Shown here in pieces: positions 17,453 to 25,764 of a stretch of DNA of 59,973 nt (position 1 is the stretch's first letter; the number at the start of each line of letters is the position of its first letter). This stretch comes from Mycolicibacterium sp. J2 (GTDB lineage: Bacteria; Actinomycetota; Actinomycetes; Mycobacteriales; Mycobacteriaceae). The position numbers and the translations under genes are program-made. The DNA is taken from assembly GCF_026240945.1 (NCBI RefSeq), contig NZ_JAPFPY010000029.1, positions 1-59,973 on the forward strand, given 5' to 3'. Below the pieces are notes generated by a model. The model ran no database searches and was not told the DNA's origin. It saw nothing but the letters and a program-made list of their open reading frames with translations.

Positions 17453-18553
17453 TCAGGCGGGCGGGCCCGCGGTGCGTCCGCGCATCAGTTCGGTGGCCAG
17501 CATGTCGATGACCGGCAAGCCCGACCGCGGTGGATTGTGCAACAAGCGCCCCGCGCGCCGGCCCTTCTCCATGCTGGGCTGCGCCACCGTGGTCAGGCCG
17601 CGACGCAAAGCCTCGGGCACCCCGTCGAAACCCGTCACCGTCATCTGGCCCGGCACATAGATGCCGCGCGCCCGAAGGGAATCCATGGCTGAGAGCGCCA
17701 GCACGTCGGCGGTGCACATCAGCGCCGTGATGCGCGGATTGCGGGCCAGCGCCACCTCCGCGGCCTGCCCGCCGGAAGCGGGCCCGTGGTCATAGCTCTC
17801 CACGACGGTGACCGACGCCGGATCCAGCCCGGCCGCCTTCATCGCGTCGAAGACGCCGTGTGCGCGTTCGCGCTGGACGTGGAAATGGGGGGAGTTCAGC
17901 CGCTGCGGCTGGGCCACCGCGGGGGTGCGATGTTCGTGCGGCCAGTCCCGGCCCAGCCGCATGGTCAACAGGCCGATCTCGCGGTGGCCAAGTCCCACAA
18001 CGTGTTCGGCGAGCTGGCGCATGGCGGCGCGGTCGTCGATGCACACCCGGGAACTGCCCGGCACATCCTTGGGCTGGTCGACGACGACGACCGGCAGGTG
18101 CCGCTGCAGCACCACCGGCAGGTAGGGGTCGTCGTCGGAGGCCGAATAGATGACGAACCCGTCCACCCCCGCCGACAGCACCGCGGCCGTGCCGTCAGCG
18201 ACGCTCCGGTTGGGTCCGGCGGCCACCAGCAACAGGCCTTGGCCCGCCTCTTCGCATGACTCGGCAAGCCCGGCAACGAAATCCAGGGCGGCTGGATCGC
18301 TGAACGAGTAATGCAGCGGTTCGGTGATCATCAGCCCGACGGCACCGGCCTTGCGGGTGCGCAGCGACCGCGCCACCGGGTCCGGCCCGGGGTACCCCAT
18401 CTCCTTGGCGGCGGCCAGCACCCGCTCCCGGAGTTCGGTGGAGAGCTGGTCTGGACGGTTGTAGGCATTGGAGATCGTGGTGCGCGAAACCTTCAGTTCG
18501 GCGGCCAACGAGGCCAGGGTGGCCCGTCGCCTGGGCGCCGGGCTTCTGGACAT
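17453..18553 (-). CDS. LacI-family transcriptional regulator (Rv3575c ortholog)
   Basis: A 366-residue LacI/GalR protein. The N-terminal helix-turn-helix ATLASLAAELKVSRTTISNAY is followed by the hinge and a periplasmic-binding-protein-like effector domain (GLMITEPLHYSFSDP ... VTGFDGVPEALRRGLTTV). A His/Pro-rich stretch near residue 225 (DWPHEHRTPAVAQPQRLNSP) is an insertion relative to ordinary LacI proteins. It is last in line after znuACB (11 bp gap) and convergent with otsB. Position matches Rv3575c next to kstR. The ligand is unknown; a sugar is usual for the family. Confidence 0.85.
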   Translation of the reverse strand: MSRSPAPRRRATLASLAAELKVSRTTISNAYNRPDQLSTELRERVLAAAKEMGYPGPDPVARSLRTRKAGAVGLMITEPLHYSFSDPAALDFVAGLAESCEEAGQGLLLVAAGPNRSVADGTAAVLSAGVDGFVIYSASDDDPYLPVVLQRHLPVVVVDQPKDVPGSSRVCIDDRAAMRQLAEHVVGLGHREIGLLTMRLGRDWPHEHRTPAVAQPQRLNSPHFHVQRERAHGVFDAMKAAGLDPASVTVVESYDHGPASGGQAAEVALARNPRITALMCTADVLALSAMDSLRARGIYVPGQMTVTGFDGVPEALRRGLTTVAQPSMEKGRRAGRLLHNPPRSGLPVIDMLATELMRGRTAGPPA

Positions 18554-18564
18554 GCTCTCCGAGG

Positions 18565-19455
18565 TTAGTGGACGGGCAGCCCGGAAGCGCCGTGTGGCGG
18601 CGCGATTCGCCGATCCGTTCCGGTTCGCTGCGCGATCGCCCACACCACCAACCAGATGGCGCTGACGATCGTGACGATGACGAAGCTCGGCGGAACGTTG
18701 AACATGGCCGACAGTGCCAGCCCCGCCCACACCGAGAACACCGCCAGCAGCGTGGAGACCAGCATGGCCAGTCCGGGCCGGGCCACCAGCATGATCGCGG
18801 TGGCCGCAGGCGTCACGACCAGCGCGAACAGCAACAAGGTGCCGACCGCCTGGACCGCCATCGTCACCGCCAACCCGAGCAGCGCCATGAACACCACCGA
18901 CAGCACCCGCACCGGGACACCCTTGGCCTCGGCGACCTCGGCGTTGATCGAGGCGAACAACAGCGGCCGGTAGACGAACGCGACGACGACGGCCAGCACC
19001 AGCACCGCCACCCCGAACGAGACCAGCTGCTCATGGGTCACCGCGAGCAGATTCCCGAACAACACGTTGGTGACGGTGCTGCTGCTCTTCGTGGCCTGCG
19101 AACTGAAGAACAGCCCCAGCCCCGTGGCCGCGGCCAGTACCGTGCCGGTGGCCACCTCCCGCTCGTCGGCGCGTTTGCCCAGCGCGCCGATCACCAGCGC
19201 GCCCCCGATGCAGAAGGTCGCCAGCCCCACAGTGACCGGCAGGCCCAGCAGCACCGCTCCGGTGGCGCCGGGAAAACCGATGTGCGCCAACGCATGTGCG
19301 GCGAAGGCACTGTTGCGCACCACGATGAAGTAGCCGATCAGCCCGGCGGCCAGGGCCACCAGTGTGCCGCCGAGCAGCGCGTTGCGCATGAACGCCGACG
19401 TCAGGATCTGCCACCAGTTCTCCTGGTAGCCCAGCGCCAACACGGTGGTGTGCAT
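18565..19455 (-). CDS. znuB: Zinc ABC transporter permease
   Basis: A 296-residue membrane protein of the ZnuB/MntB (ABC-3) family, with about eight hydrophobic segments and the family stretch NSAFAAHALAHIGFPGATGAVLLG between helices 2 and 3. It forms the channel of a high-affinity zinc importer with ZnuC and ZnuA. Its ATG shares one base with the znuC stop (TGATG). Placement in a locus with Zur-box-like sites favours zinc over manganese. Confidence 0.85.
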   Translation of the reverse strand: MHTTVLALGYQENWWQILTSAFMRNALLGGTLVALAAGLIGYFIVVRNSAFAAHALAHIGFPGATGAVLLGLPVTVGLATFCIGGALVIGALGKRADEREVATGTVLAAATGLGLFFSSQATKSSSTVTNVLFGNLLAVTHEQLVSFGVAVLVLAVVVAFVYRPLLFASINAEVAEAKGVPVRVLSVVFMALLGLAVTMAVQAVGTLLLFALVVTPAATAIMLVARPGLAMLVSTLLAVFSVWAGLALSAMFNVPPSFVIVTIVSAIWLVVWAIAQRTGTDRRIAPPHGASGLPVH

Positions 19456-20243
19456 CAGATACTCCGGACGTACAGGTCGCCCTGCGGGGTGTGCACCACC
19501 TGGATGGAGGTGCCGTACAGGTGGCTCAGCAGCTCGGCGTCGACGACTTCGTCGGTGGTGTCGAAATGCGCGTGCCCGTCGAGCAGGTAGATCGCGCCGT
19601 CCAGCACGGCCAGCAGCGGGTTCAGATCGTGCGCGACCACCAGGATGGTCACCCCGAGTTCGTCCCGGATCTTGGCCAGCAGCCGCACGATATCGCGCTG
19701 GTTACGGACGTCCAGGGCGGTCAGCGGCTCGTCCAGGATGAGCAGCCGGGGCCGGGCGACCAGTGCCTCGGCGATCGCGATGCGCTGCCGCTGTCCGCCG
19801 GACAGCTGGGAGAGCCTGCGGTGCGCGAACTCCGCGGCGTCGACGGCGTCGAGCACGTCGGCGACCCTGGCGCGTTCGGCTGCGCTGGCCCGCCCGAATC
19901 CCCACCGATTCCCGGTCAACCCGAGCAGCACCGCGTCACAGGCCCGGATCGCGTTCCCCGCCGCGACGGCGTAGTTCTGCGGCACGTAACCGATCAATCC
20001 GGTGGCGGCGCCCGGCGGCTTGCCGAGTACCCGGATGGTGCCCGAGCCGACCGGGATGGTGCCGAGCACGGCGTGCAGCAGGGTGGTCTTGCCCGACCCG
20101 CTGGAGCCGATGACGGCGACGATGCCGCCGGCCGGCACGTCGAACGTACCCTCCGACCAGATCAGCCGGCCGCCGCGAACGACACTGACGTCCTGGAACG
20201 AGAGCGCGGGCGGTTCGGGTTCGGAGGCGTCAGGGCTGGACAC
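19455..20243 (-). CDS. znuC: Zinc ABC transporter ATP-binding protein
   Basis: A 262-residue ABC ATPase with Walker A GSSGSGKTT, the Q-loop in GYVPQNYAV, signature LSGGQRQR, Walker B LLILDEPL and the H-loop VAHDLNPL. It energises zinc uptake through ZnuB. GTG 20243 is preferred over the adjacent TTG 20246. The 5' end overlaps znuA by 14 bp, so the order znuA-znuC-znuB is one translational unit. Confidence 0.87.
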   Translation of the reverse strand: MSSPDASEPEPPALSFQDVSVVRGGRLIWSEGTFDVPAGGIVAVIGSSGSGKTTLLHAVLGTIPVGSGTIRVLGKPPGAATGLIGYVPQNYAVAAGNAIRACDAVLLGLTGNRWGFGRASAAERARVADVLDAVDAAEFAHRRLSQLSGGQRQRIAIAEALVARPRLLILDEPLTALDVRNQRDIVRLLAKIRDELGVTILVVAHDLNPLLAVLDGAIYLLDGHAHFDTTDEVVDAELLSHLYGTSIQVVHTPQGDLYVRSI

Positions 20244-21228
20244 CAAGAGCCTTGGCCAGTGCGGTGAGTTGGTCCACCTGCCAAGCCTCGAACGATTTCG
20301 CGCCCGGCGCCACCGTTTCGGTCACGTTCACCACCGGAATCCCGGCATTCTGCGCCGCGGTGCGGATCTGCTCGGGCACCGATCCCTCGGTCTGGGTGTT
20401 GTAGATGAGAACGTCGACACCCTTGCCATTCAACAGCTTCAGAAACGCGTCCAGGTCAGCCGGGGAGGGGTCCGTCTCGTTGCTCGCCGCCGCCTGGAAG
20501 CCCGCAGGCGTCTTGTTCTGCAAGCCGACCGCCGCCGCCATGTAATCGAAGACGGATTCGGTGGCACCGTAGGTCTTGCCGGCGGCGCCGGCCTTGATCT
20601 TGGCGATCAGCGCGTCATACGGCTGCATCGAGGTGGTGAACGCGCTGCGTTGGGCCGCGAAGTAGTCCTTGGCCTGCGGGGCCAGCTCGCCGAGCTTGGC
20701 GGTCACCGCGTCGGCGACCGCGGTCACCGCGGCCGGGTTGTACCAGGCGTGCGGATTCACCCCGTCGCCGTGATCGTGACCGCCATGATCGTCGTGGCCC
20801 TCGCCTTCGGAGTGCTCGCCGTGTTCGATGCCGCTGGCCTCCAGGGCGTTGATCACGGGTGCGTTGGGCGCGGAACTCGCCGCCAGCTTGCTCGCCCAGT
20901 CGTCGTAATGGCCACCGTTGACGACGACCAGCGCAGCACCGGTGAAGGTGGCGGCGTCCGACGGGGACGGCTCGAAATCGTGCGGATCGACCGACGATCC
21001 GGCCAGGATCGTCGTCACCTTCGCGCAGGCCCCGCCGAGGGCGTTCACGATCTGGCCCCACTGGTCGACGCTGACGACGACGTTCACCGGGGTGGTCGGG
21101 CACTCCCCGGAGGCTGTCGAGCTCGACGTCGCCGTGGTGGTGCCGCCGCTCGAACAGGCGGCGAGGGCGAACGGAACGGCGAGCGCCAGGCCGGTGGCCA
21201 GGGCGCGGAGGGTCTTCGGCGCGGTCAT
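20230..21228 (-). CDS. znuA: Zinc-binding lipoprotein, ABC importer substrate-binding protein
   Basis: A 332-residue cluster A-I (ZnuA/TroA) solute-binding lipoprotein. The signal peptide ends in the lipobox LAAC at about residue 25, and the mature part contains DPHDFEPSPSD with its metal-ligand His. A His/Asp-rich loop of about 20 residues (HGEHSEGEGHDDHGGHDHG) near residue 160 is a hallmark of zinc-specific members. NPHAWYNP supplies another ligand. ATG 21228 places the signal correctly. It diverges from a cobW gene over 80 bp carrying a Zur-like palindrome and a GATAAC direct repeat (21232-21243). Confidence 0.9.
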   Translation of the reverse strand: MTAPKTLRALATGLALAVPFALAACSSGGTTTATSSSTASGECPTTPVNVVVSVDQWGQIVNALGGACAKVTTILAGSSVDPHDFEPSPSDAATFTGAALVVVNGGHYDDWASKLAASSAPNAPVINALEASGIEHGEHSEGEGHDDHGGHDHGDGVNPHAWYNPAAVTAVADAVTAKLGELAPQAKDYFAAQRSAFTTSMQPYDALIAKIKAGAAGKTYGATESVFDYMAAAVGLQNKTPAGFQAAASNETDPSPADLDAFLKLLNGKGVDVLIYNTQTEGSVPEQIRTAAQNAGIPVVNVTETVAPGAKSFEAWQVDQLTALAKALGVQP

Positions 21229-21281
21229 GGCGATAACGATAACCGTTTGCATTAACCGCCGCACAATCGGATCATGCTTTT

Positions 21282-21296
21282 TGGCAATCATTTTCA
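21282..21296. promoter_or_regulatory. Zur box candidate, znuA/cobW divergent promoter
   Basis: TGGCAATCATTTTCA differs at two places from the actinobacterial Zur palindrome TGAAAATNATTTTCA. It lies 12 bp before cobW and 53 bp upstream of znuA. Two further copies of the same motif flank the alternative ribosomal-protein genes 4 kb away. Confidence 0.7.
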
Positions 21297-21308
21297 TTAA
21301 GGAGTGTC

Positions 21309-22463
21309 ATGCTGCTGCCCGTCACGGTGTTGTCCGGCTTCCTCGGCGCCGGGAAGACCACCCTGCTCAACCACATCCTGGCCAACCGCGAGGGCCGCCG
21401 AGTGGCCGTCATCGTCAACGACATGAGCGAGGTCAACATCGATGCCGCACTCATCGCCGGCCAGGGTCACCTCGACAGGACCGAGGAGAAATTGGTCGAG
21501 CTCACCAACGGGTGCATCTGCTGCACGCTGCGGGAGGACCTCGTCGAGGCGGTGGCCAAGCTGGCCCTGCAGAATCGGTTCGATCACCTGGTCATCGAAT
21601 CCACCGGCATCTCCGAACCCATGCCCGTCGCGGCGACGTTCGGCTGGGAATTTGAGACTTCCCCCGTCGCTTCGCTCGCCCCGGGCGACGGCTTCAGCCT
21701 CAGCCGGCTGGCCCGGCTGGACACCATGGTGACCGTGGTGGACGCGTCCACCTTCCTACCCGAACTGGCCCGCGGTCAGTCGCTGGCCGACCGCGATATG
21801 GTCGCCGGCCCCGGCGATGGCCGCAATATCGCCGACCTGCTCACCGACCAGGTGGAGTTCGCCGACGTCATCCTGCTGAACAAGACGGACCTGGTCAGCG
21901 AGCAGCAGTTGGGTGCCGTCGAAGCCGTGGTGCGCCGGCTCAACCCCACCGCGCGGCTGCTGCGCACCGATCATGGCGTGGTGGCGCTCGGCGAGGTGCT
22001 GGGCACCGGCCGATTCGATCCCGACGCGGCGGCCACGGTGCCGGGCTGGGACGAGGAGATCGCCAACGGCCATACCCCTGAAACCGAGGAGTACGGCATC
22101 GGGTCGATGACCTTCCGCGCCGACCGGCCTTTTCATCCCGACCGGCTGGCCACAGCCCTGGAGCAGATGCGGGGATTGTTGCGCAGCAAGGGTTTCTGCT
22201 GGATCGCCAGCCGTCCGGCCATCGCCGCGATCTGGTCGCAGGCCGGCCCCAATCTGGTGATCGAGCCGGCACAGTACTGGTCGTCCACCGACGTCACCCC
22301 AGGTCAGGAGATCGTGTTCATCGGCGTGCGTCTGGACCGGGAACGGATCGGTGGCCTCCTCGATTCGGCCCTCCTGACCGACGACGAGGTGGCCGCGGGT
22401 GAGCCGAGCTGGCTGCGCTTCCCCGATCCGCTGCCGGCCTGGGGCGTCACGCACACGCATTGA
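21309..22463 (+). CDS. CobW/ZigA-type GTP-binding metallochaperone
   Basis: A 384-residue G3E P-loop GTPase with intact Walker A GFLGAGKTTLLNH, the metal-binding GCICC motif (CxCC, near residue 67), ESTGISEP (Walker B region), a NKTD guanine-specificity motif and a C-terminal CobW domain. Proteins of this set (ZNG1/YciC/ZigA) load zinc onto client enzymes in zinc shortage. It begins with ATG after an AAGGAG ribosome-binding site and lies directly behind a Zur-like box, divergent from znuA, so zinc rather than cobalt is the likely metal. Confidence 0.87.
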   Translation: MLLPVTVLSGFLGAGKTTLLNHILANREGRRVAVIVNDMSEVNIDAALIAGQGHLDRTEEKLVELTNGCICCTLREDLVEAVAKLALQNRFDHLVIESTGISEPMPVAATFGWEFETSPVASLAPGDGFSLSRLARLDTMVTVVDASTFLPELARGQSLADRDMVAGPGDGRNIADLLTDQVEFADVILLNKTDLVSEQQLGAVEAVVRRLNPTARLLRTDHGVVALGEVLGTGRFDPDAAATVPGWDEEIANGHTPETEEYGIGSMTFRADRPFHPDRLATALEQMRGLLRSKGFCWIASRPAIAAIWSQAGPNLVIEPAQYWSSTDVTPGQEIVFIGVRLDRERIGGLLDSALLTDDEVAAGEPSWLRFPDPLPAWGVTHTH

Positions 22464-22471
22464 AACGGCGA

Positions 22472-23284
22472 TCAGTCCCCCGTGTCGACGGGCAGCGTCG
22501 GGTCGGCGCTCCACTGCGACCACGACCCCGGAAACAGCGCAGCGTCCACCCCCGTCGCCGCCAGCGCCGCGACCAGCACGGCGGCCGTCACCCCGGATCC
22601 GCAGTACGCACCGACCGGCCCGTCGAAACGCGGCAGCGCGTCCAGCGCGAAGGTGCCGTCGGCGGCCAGCAGCGCGGTGCTCGGCAGATTGCGCGCACCC
22701 GGGATGTGGCCGGCCACCGGATCGACCGGTTCCACGTCGCCGCGGAACCGCTCGGGCGCCCGGGCATCGAGCAGCACCGGGGCTGCGGCAGCCTGTTCGG
22801 CGGTCAGGGTCGGGAGCGCACCGGCATAGAGATCCGCGTACCTCACGGTCACGTCACCCGGCTGTGCCGACGACGGCCCGGTCACGAGTTCACCGCGCCA
22901 TGCGGCAAGCCCGCCGTCGAGGATCCGGACGTCACCGATGCCGGCGGCGGTCAACACCCACCAGGCCCGCGCCGAGCCGGCCCGGTTCCAGTCGTCGTAC
23001 ACGACCACGGGAACCCCGGTGCGTACACCCCAGCGACGAGCGGCAGCTTGCACGGCCGCGCCTGAGGGCAGCGGGTGCCTGCCGCGGCCGGGCACAGCGT
23101 GGTCGGAGAGCTCGTCTTCCAGCGACACGTACACCGCCCCCGGCAGATGGCCGCGTTCGAAGGCCGCGCGGCCGTCGGGCTCGGCCAACTGCCAGCGGAC
23201 ATCCAGAATGGCCACCGGCGAACCGGATTCAATCATTTCGGCTAGTTCGGCGGCGGATATCAGAACCTGCGCTCGCGTACTCAC
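22472..23284 (-). CDS. Two-domain rhodanese-type sulfurtransferase
   Basis: A 270-residue tandem rhodanese protein. The inactive N-terminal domain contains AILDVRWQLAEPDGRAAF and the C-terminal domain has the active-site loop CGSGVTA near residue 220. CGSGVT is typical of 3-mercaptopyruvate or thiosulfate sulfurtransferases (SseA type). It transfers sulfur to cyanide or thiol acceptors in the cytoplasm. It is a single minus-strand gene between two plus-strand genes, with no obvious operon partner. Confidence 0.85.
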   Translation of the reverse strand: MSTRAQVLISAAELAEMIESGSPVAILDVRWQLAEPDGRAAFERGHLPGAVYVSLEDELSDHAVPGRGRHPLPSGAAVQAAARRWGVRTGVPVVVYDDWNRAGSARAWWVLTAAGIGDVRILDGGLAAWRGELVTGPSSAQPGDVTVRYADLYAGALPTLTAEQAAAAPVLLDARAPERFRGDVEPVDPVAGHIPGARNLPSTALLAADGTFALDALPRFDGPVGAYCGSGVTAAVLVAALAATGVDAALFPGSWSQWSADPTLPVDTGD

Positions 23285-23306
23285 CCGACCAGCCTAGGCT
23301 GCGGTG

Positions 23307-23969
23307 GTGACCGATCATGCGTTCAGCGACACCGAACGTCAGGCCGTGTACCGGGCCATCGCCGAGCGCCGCGATATGCGCCGGTTCGTCCCCGGCACCG
23401 AAGTTCGTGCCGAGGTCTTGGCGCGGCTGCTGGCTGCGGCCCACGCCGCGCCCAGTGTCGGATTGATGCAGCCGTGGCGCTTCATCCGGATCACCGACCG
23501 AGACCTGCGCGTACAGATGCACGACCTGGTGGACGAAGAGCGCCGGGAGACCGCGGCCGCACTGGGCACCCGCAGTGAGGAGTTCCTCGAGCTCAAGGTC
23601 GAAGGCATCCTGGAGTGCGCGGAGTTGTTCGTGGTGGCCCTCGGCGAAGGCAGGCAGGCGCACGTCTTCGGCAGGCGCACCATGCCGCACATGGATCTGG
23701 CCTCGGTGTCCTGCGCCATCCAGAACCTGTGGCTGGCCGCCCGCGCCGAAGGTCTGGGTATGGGCTGGGTGTCGCTCTTCGATCCGGCCCGGCTGGCCGC
23801 GTTGCTGGACATGCCCTCGGATGCCGAGCCGGTGGCCATCCTGTGTCTGGGCCCGGTGCCCGACTTCCCGCCCCGGCCGTCCCTGGAGATCGACGACTGG
23901 GCGTACGGGCGGCCACTGCCCGAGTTCGTCTCGGAAAACCGTTGGGGCCGAGCGGGGCTGCTGACATGA
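23307..23969 (+). CDS. bluB: 5,6-dimethylbenzimidazole synthase
   Basis: A 220-residue flavin-destructase of the nitroreductase fold. The N-terminal ERRDMRRFVPG and APSVGLMQPWRFI motifs bind FMN, and the middle contains GMGWVSLFDP as in BluB. It fragments reduced FMN with oxygen to make 5,6-dimethylbenzimidazole, the lower ligand of vitamin B12. GTG 23307 is chosen (a tandem GTG lies at 23304). The stop overlaps the pxpA start as ATGA. Other B12 genes are absent here, but a cobalamin-riboswitch-controlled cobalt transporter lies 20 kb away. Confidence 0.9.
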   Translation: MTDHAFSDTERQAVYRAIAERRDMRRFVPGTEVRAEVLARLLAAAHAAPSVGLMQPWRFIRITDRDLRVQMHDLVDEERRETAAALGTRSEEFLELKVEGILECAELFVVALGEGRQAHVFGRRTMPHMDLASVSCAIQNLWLAARAEGLGMGWVSLFDPARLAALLDMPSDAEPVAILCLGPVPDFPPRPSLEIDDWAYGRPLPEFVSENRWGRAGLLT

Positions 23970-24724
23970 GCGTGGACCTCAACGCCGATCTCGGTGAAGG
24001 CTTCGGGGCGTGGGACCTGGGCGATGACGACGCCATGCTGGACATCGTCACCAGCGCGAACGTGGCCTGCGGCTTCCACGCCGGCGACCCTGCCCGGCTG
24101 GTGCGGACCTGCCGGGCCGCCGCCGAGCGCGGGGTGCGCATCGGGGCGCAGGTCAGCTACCGCGACCTGGCCGGCTTCGGGCGCCGCTTCATCGACGCCG
24201 AACCCGAGGAGCTCCGCGCCGAGGTGATCTACCAGATCGGCGCGCTGGTGGCCATCGCGCACAGCGTCGGCGCCACCGTGTCCTACGTCAAACCGCATGG
24301 CGCGCTCTACAACTCGATCGTCACCCATCGGGAACAGGCGGCCGCGGTAGCCGCCGCGGTACACGCCGTCGACCCGAGTTTGCCGGTGCTCGGCCTGGCC
24401 GGCTCGGCATTTTTCGCCGCGGCCGGCGAGCTGGGCCTGGCCACCGTGCCGGAGGCGTTCGCCGACCGGGCATATCGCGCCGACGGCCAGCTGGTCTCAC
24501 GCCGGCTACCCAACGCGGTGCTGCACGACCCCGCCCGCATCGCCGACCGGGTGGCCTCGATGGTGCAGCGCGGCCAGGTCACCGCCGTCGACGGCTCGAC
24601 CATCCCCATCACCGTGGAATCGGTTTGCGTGCACGGTGATTCACCGGATGCCGTGCGCATAGCGCAGGCGGTGCGCAACCGCCTGAGTGCGGACGGTATC
24701 GCTCTGAAGGCGTTCACCGCTTAG
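23966..24724 (+). CDS. pxpA: LamB/YcsF family protein, 5-oxoprolinase subunit A
   Basis: A 252-residue LamB/YcsF protein. The N-terminal signature is VDLNADLGEGFGAWDLGDD, followed by NVACGFHAGDP and the strongly conserved KPHGALYN near residue 112. PxpA works with PxpB and PxpC to open 5-oxoproline to glutamate. Neither partner is adjacent, so activity must depend on genes elsewhere. It is coupled to bluB by a 4-bp ATGA overlap, and its TAG shares 4 bp with the stop of the convergent rpsR copy. Confidence 0.88.
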   Translation: MSVDLNADLGEGFGAWDLGDDDAMLDIVTSANVACGFHAGDPARLVRTCRAAAERGVRIGAQVSYRDLAGFGRRFIDAEPEELRAEVIYQIGALVAIAHSVGATVSYVKPHGALYNSIVTHREQAAAVAAAVHAVDPSLPVLGLAGSAFFAAAGELGLATVPEAFADRAYRADGQLVSRRLPNAVLHDPARIADRVASMVQRGQVTAVDGSTIPITVESVCVHGDSPDAVRIAQAVRNRLSADGIALKAFTA

Positions 24725-24954
24725 GGCAGTAGTGCCATCTCGCGGGCATTCTTGATGGCGGTGGCCACCTGACGTTGCTGCTGCGGGGTGAGCCCGGTGA
24801 CGCGGCGCGACCTGATCTTGCCGCGTTCGGAGAGGAACGTGCGCAGTACCGCCACGTCCTTGTAGTCGACCCGGGCGATGCCGAGCTTCTTCAGCCGATT
24901 CTCCCTGGGCCGCTTGATCTCCGGGGCGGCGGGCCGCTTGCGCTTGGCCGCCAT
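24721..24954 (-). CDS. rpsR2: Alternative 30S ribosomal protein S18 (zinc-independent)
   Basis: The 77-residue S18 has the family core DYKDVAVLRTFLSERGKIRSRRVTGL shortened here by the expected ends and closes with QQQRQVATAIKNAREMALLP. It has no cysteines, so it is the C-minus form that replaces the zinc-binding copy when zinc is scarce. It is the last gene of rpmB-rpmG-rpsN-rpsR, and its start shares one base with the rpsN stop. The run is likely transcribed from the Zur-boxed promoter near 25.7 kb. Confidence 0.93.
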   Translation of the reverse strand: MAAKRKRPAAPEIKRPRENRLKKLGIARVDYKDVAVLRTFLSERGKIRSRRVTGLTPQQQRQVATAIKNAREMALLP

Positions 24955-25259
24955 CACCAGCTCGCCTTGCGCACACCGGGCAGCTCGCCACGATGGGCCA
25001 GCTCGCGTACCCGGACCCGGGACAGCCCGAACTTGCGCAGGTGCCCGCGGGGCCTGCCGTCGACAGCATCCCGGTTGCGCACCCGCACCGGGCTGGCGTC
25101 GCGCGGCATCCGCTGCAACGCCGCCTGCGCCTCGGCCCGCTCCTGCGCGCTGCTGGACGGCCGCCGGATGATCTCCTTGAGTTCGGCGCGGCGGTCCGCA
25201 TGACGCTGCACCAGCACCCGGCGCCGCTCGTTGCGCACGATCTTGGAAGTCTTGGCCAT
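24954..25259 (-). CDS. rpsN2: Alternative 30S ribosomal protein S14 (zinc-independent)
   Basis: At 101 residues this is the long S14 form, without the CxxC-x12-CxxC knuckle of the 61-residue zinc form. It contains the conserved GRPRGHLRKFGLSRVRVRELA segment, and no cysteine is present. It belongs to the C-minus ribosomal set, coupled on both sides by one-base TGATG overlaps. Confidence 0.94.
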   Translation of the reverse strand: MAKTSKIVRNERRRVLVQRHADRRAELKEIIRRPSSSAQERAEAQAALQRMPRDASPVRVRNRDAVDGRPRGHLRKFGLSRVRVRELAHRGELPGVRKASW

Positions 25260-25423
25260 CAGCGTTCCTCTCTGAAGTCGACGTGCCGGCGCACGACCGG
25301 GTCGTACTTGCGCAGCACCAGCCGGTCCGGATCATTGCGCCGGTTCTTGCGGGTGACATAGGTGTAACCGGTTCCCGCGGTGGACCGGAGTTTGACGATC
25401 GGACGGATCTCGTTGCGGGCCAT
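25259..25423 (-). CDS. rpmG2: Alternative 50S ribosomal protein L33 (zinc-independent)
   Basis: The 54-residue L33 begins MARNEIRPIVKLRSTAGTGY and ends RRHVDFREER. It includes YVTRKNRRNDPDRLVLRKYDP, the family core, but lacks the two CxxC pairs of zinc-type L33. Start and stop each overlap the neighbouring ribosomal genes by one base. Confidence 0.94.
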   Translation of the reverse strand: MARNEIRPIVKLRSTAGTGYTYVTRKNRRNDPDRLVLRKYDPVVRRHVDFREER

Positions 25424-25659
25424 CAGATTTTCTCCCCGTTGCGCCGTAACCGGGCGACGACGGCCTCGATGCCGTCCCGGTCGATGACCTTGATGCCCTT
25501 GGCGCTGACCCGCAACCGGATACGGCGGTCCTCGGACGCCAGGTAGTAGGTCTTGAGCTGGATATTGGGGTTCCAGCGCCGACGGGTACGCCGGTTCGAA
25601 TGGGACACCCGTTTACCGAAACCGGGTGCGCGGCCGGTGACTTGGCAGTGCGCCGACAC
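25423..25659 (-). CDS. rpmB2: Alternative 50S ribosomal protein L28 (zinc-independent)
   Basis: The 78-residue L28 has CQVTGRAPGFGKRVSHSN at its N-terminus, where zinc forms have CDVCGK. The first CxxC is broken to CxxT and no later cysteine pair exists. It is the first gene of the rpmB-rpmG-rpsN-rpsR run, 20 bp downstream of a near-perfect Zur box, and divergent from the Mrf-type gene. Confidence 0.94.
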   Translation of the reverse strand: MSAHCQVTGRAPGFGKRVSHSNRRTRRRWNPNIQLKTYYLASEDRRIRLRVSAKGIKVIDRDGIEAVVARLRRNGEKI

Positions 25660-25678
25660 GTGAGCCTCCTCTAGCTAT

Positions 25679-25693
25679 TGAAAATCATTTTCG
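25679..25693. promoter_or_regulatory. Zur box, alternative ribosomal operon side
   Basis: TGAAAATCATTTTCG matches the Zur palindrome TGAAAATNATTTTCA in all but the last base. It sits 20 bp upstream of rpmB2, overlapping its likely promoter, so zinc-loaded Zur would shut the operon. Confidence 0.85.
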
Positions 25694-25733
25694 ACAAGTC
25701 GACTCCGGCACGGTAACGTACGGAGCGCACTAA

Positions 25734-25748
25734 TGGAAATCATTGTCA
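25734..25748. promoter_or_regulatory. Zur box, CobW-like gene side
   Basis: TGGAAATCATTGTCA fits the Zur consensus with two differences and lies 16 bp before the CobW-like gene. Together with the box at 25679 it makes a two-operator divergent promoter. Confidence 0.78.
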
Positions 25749-25764
25749 ATAGTACGGAGGCTTG

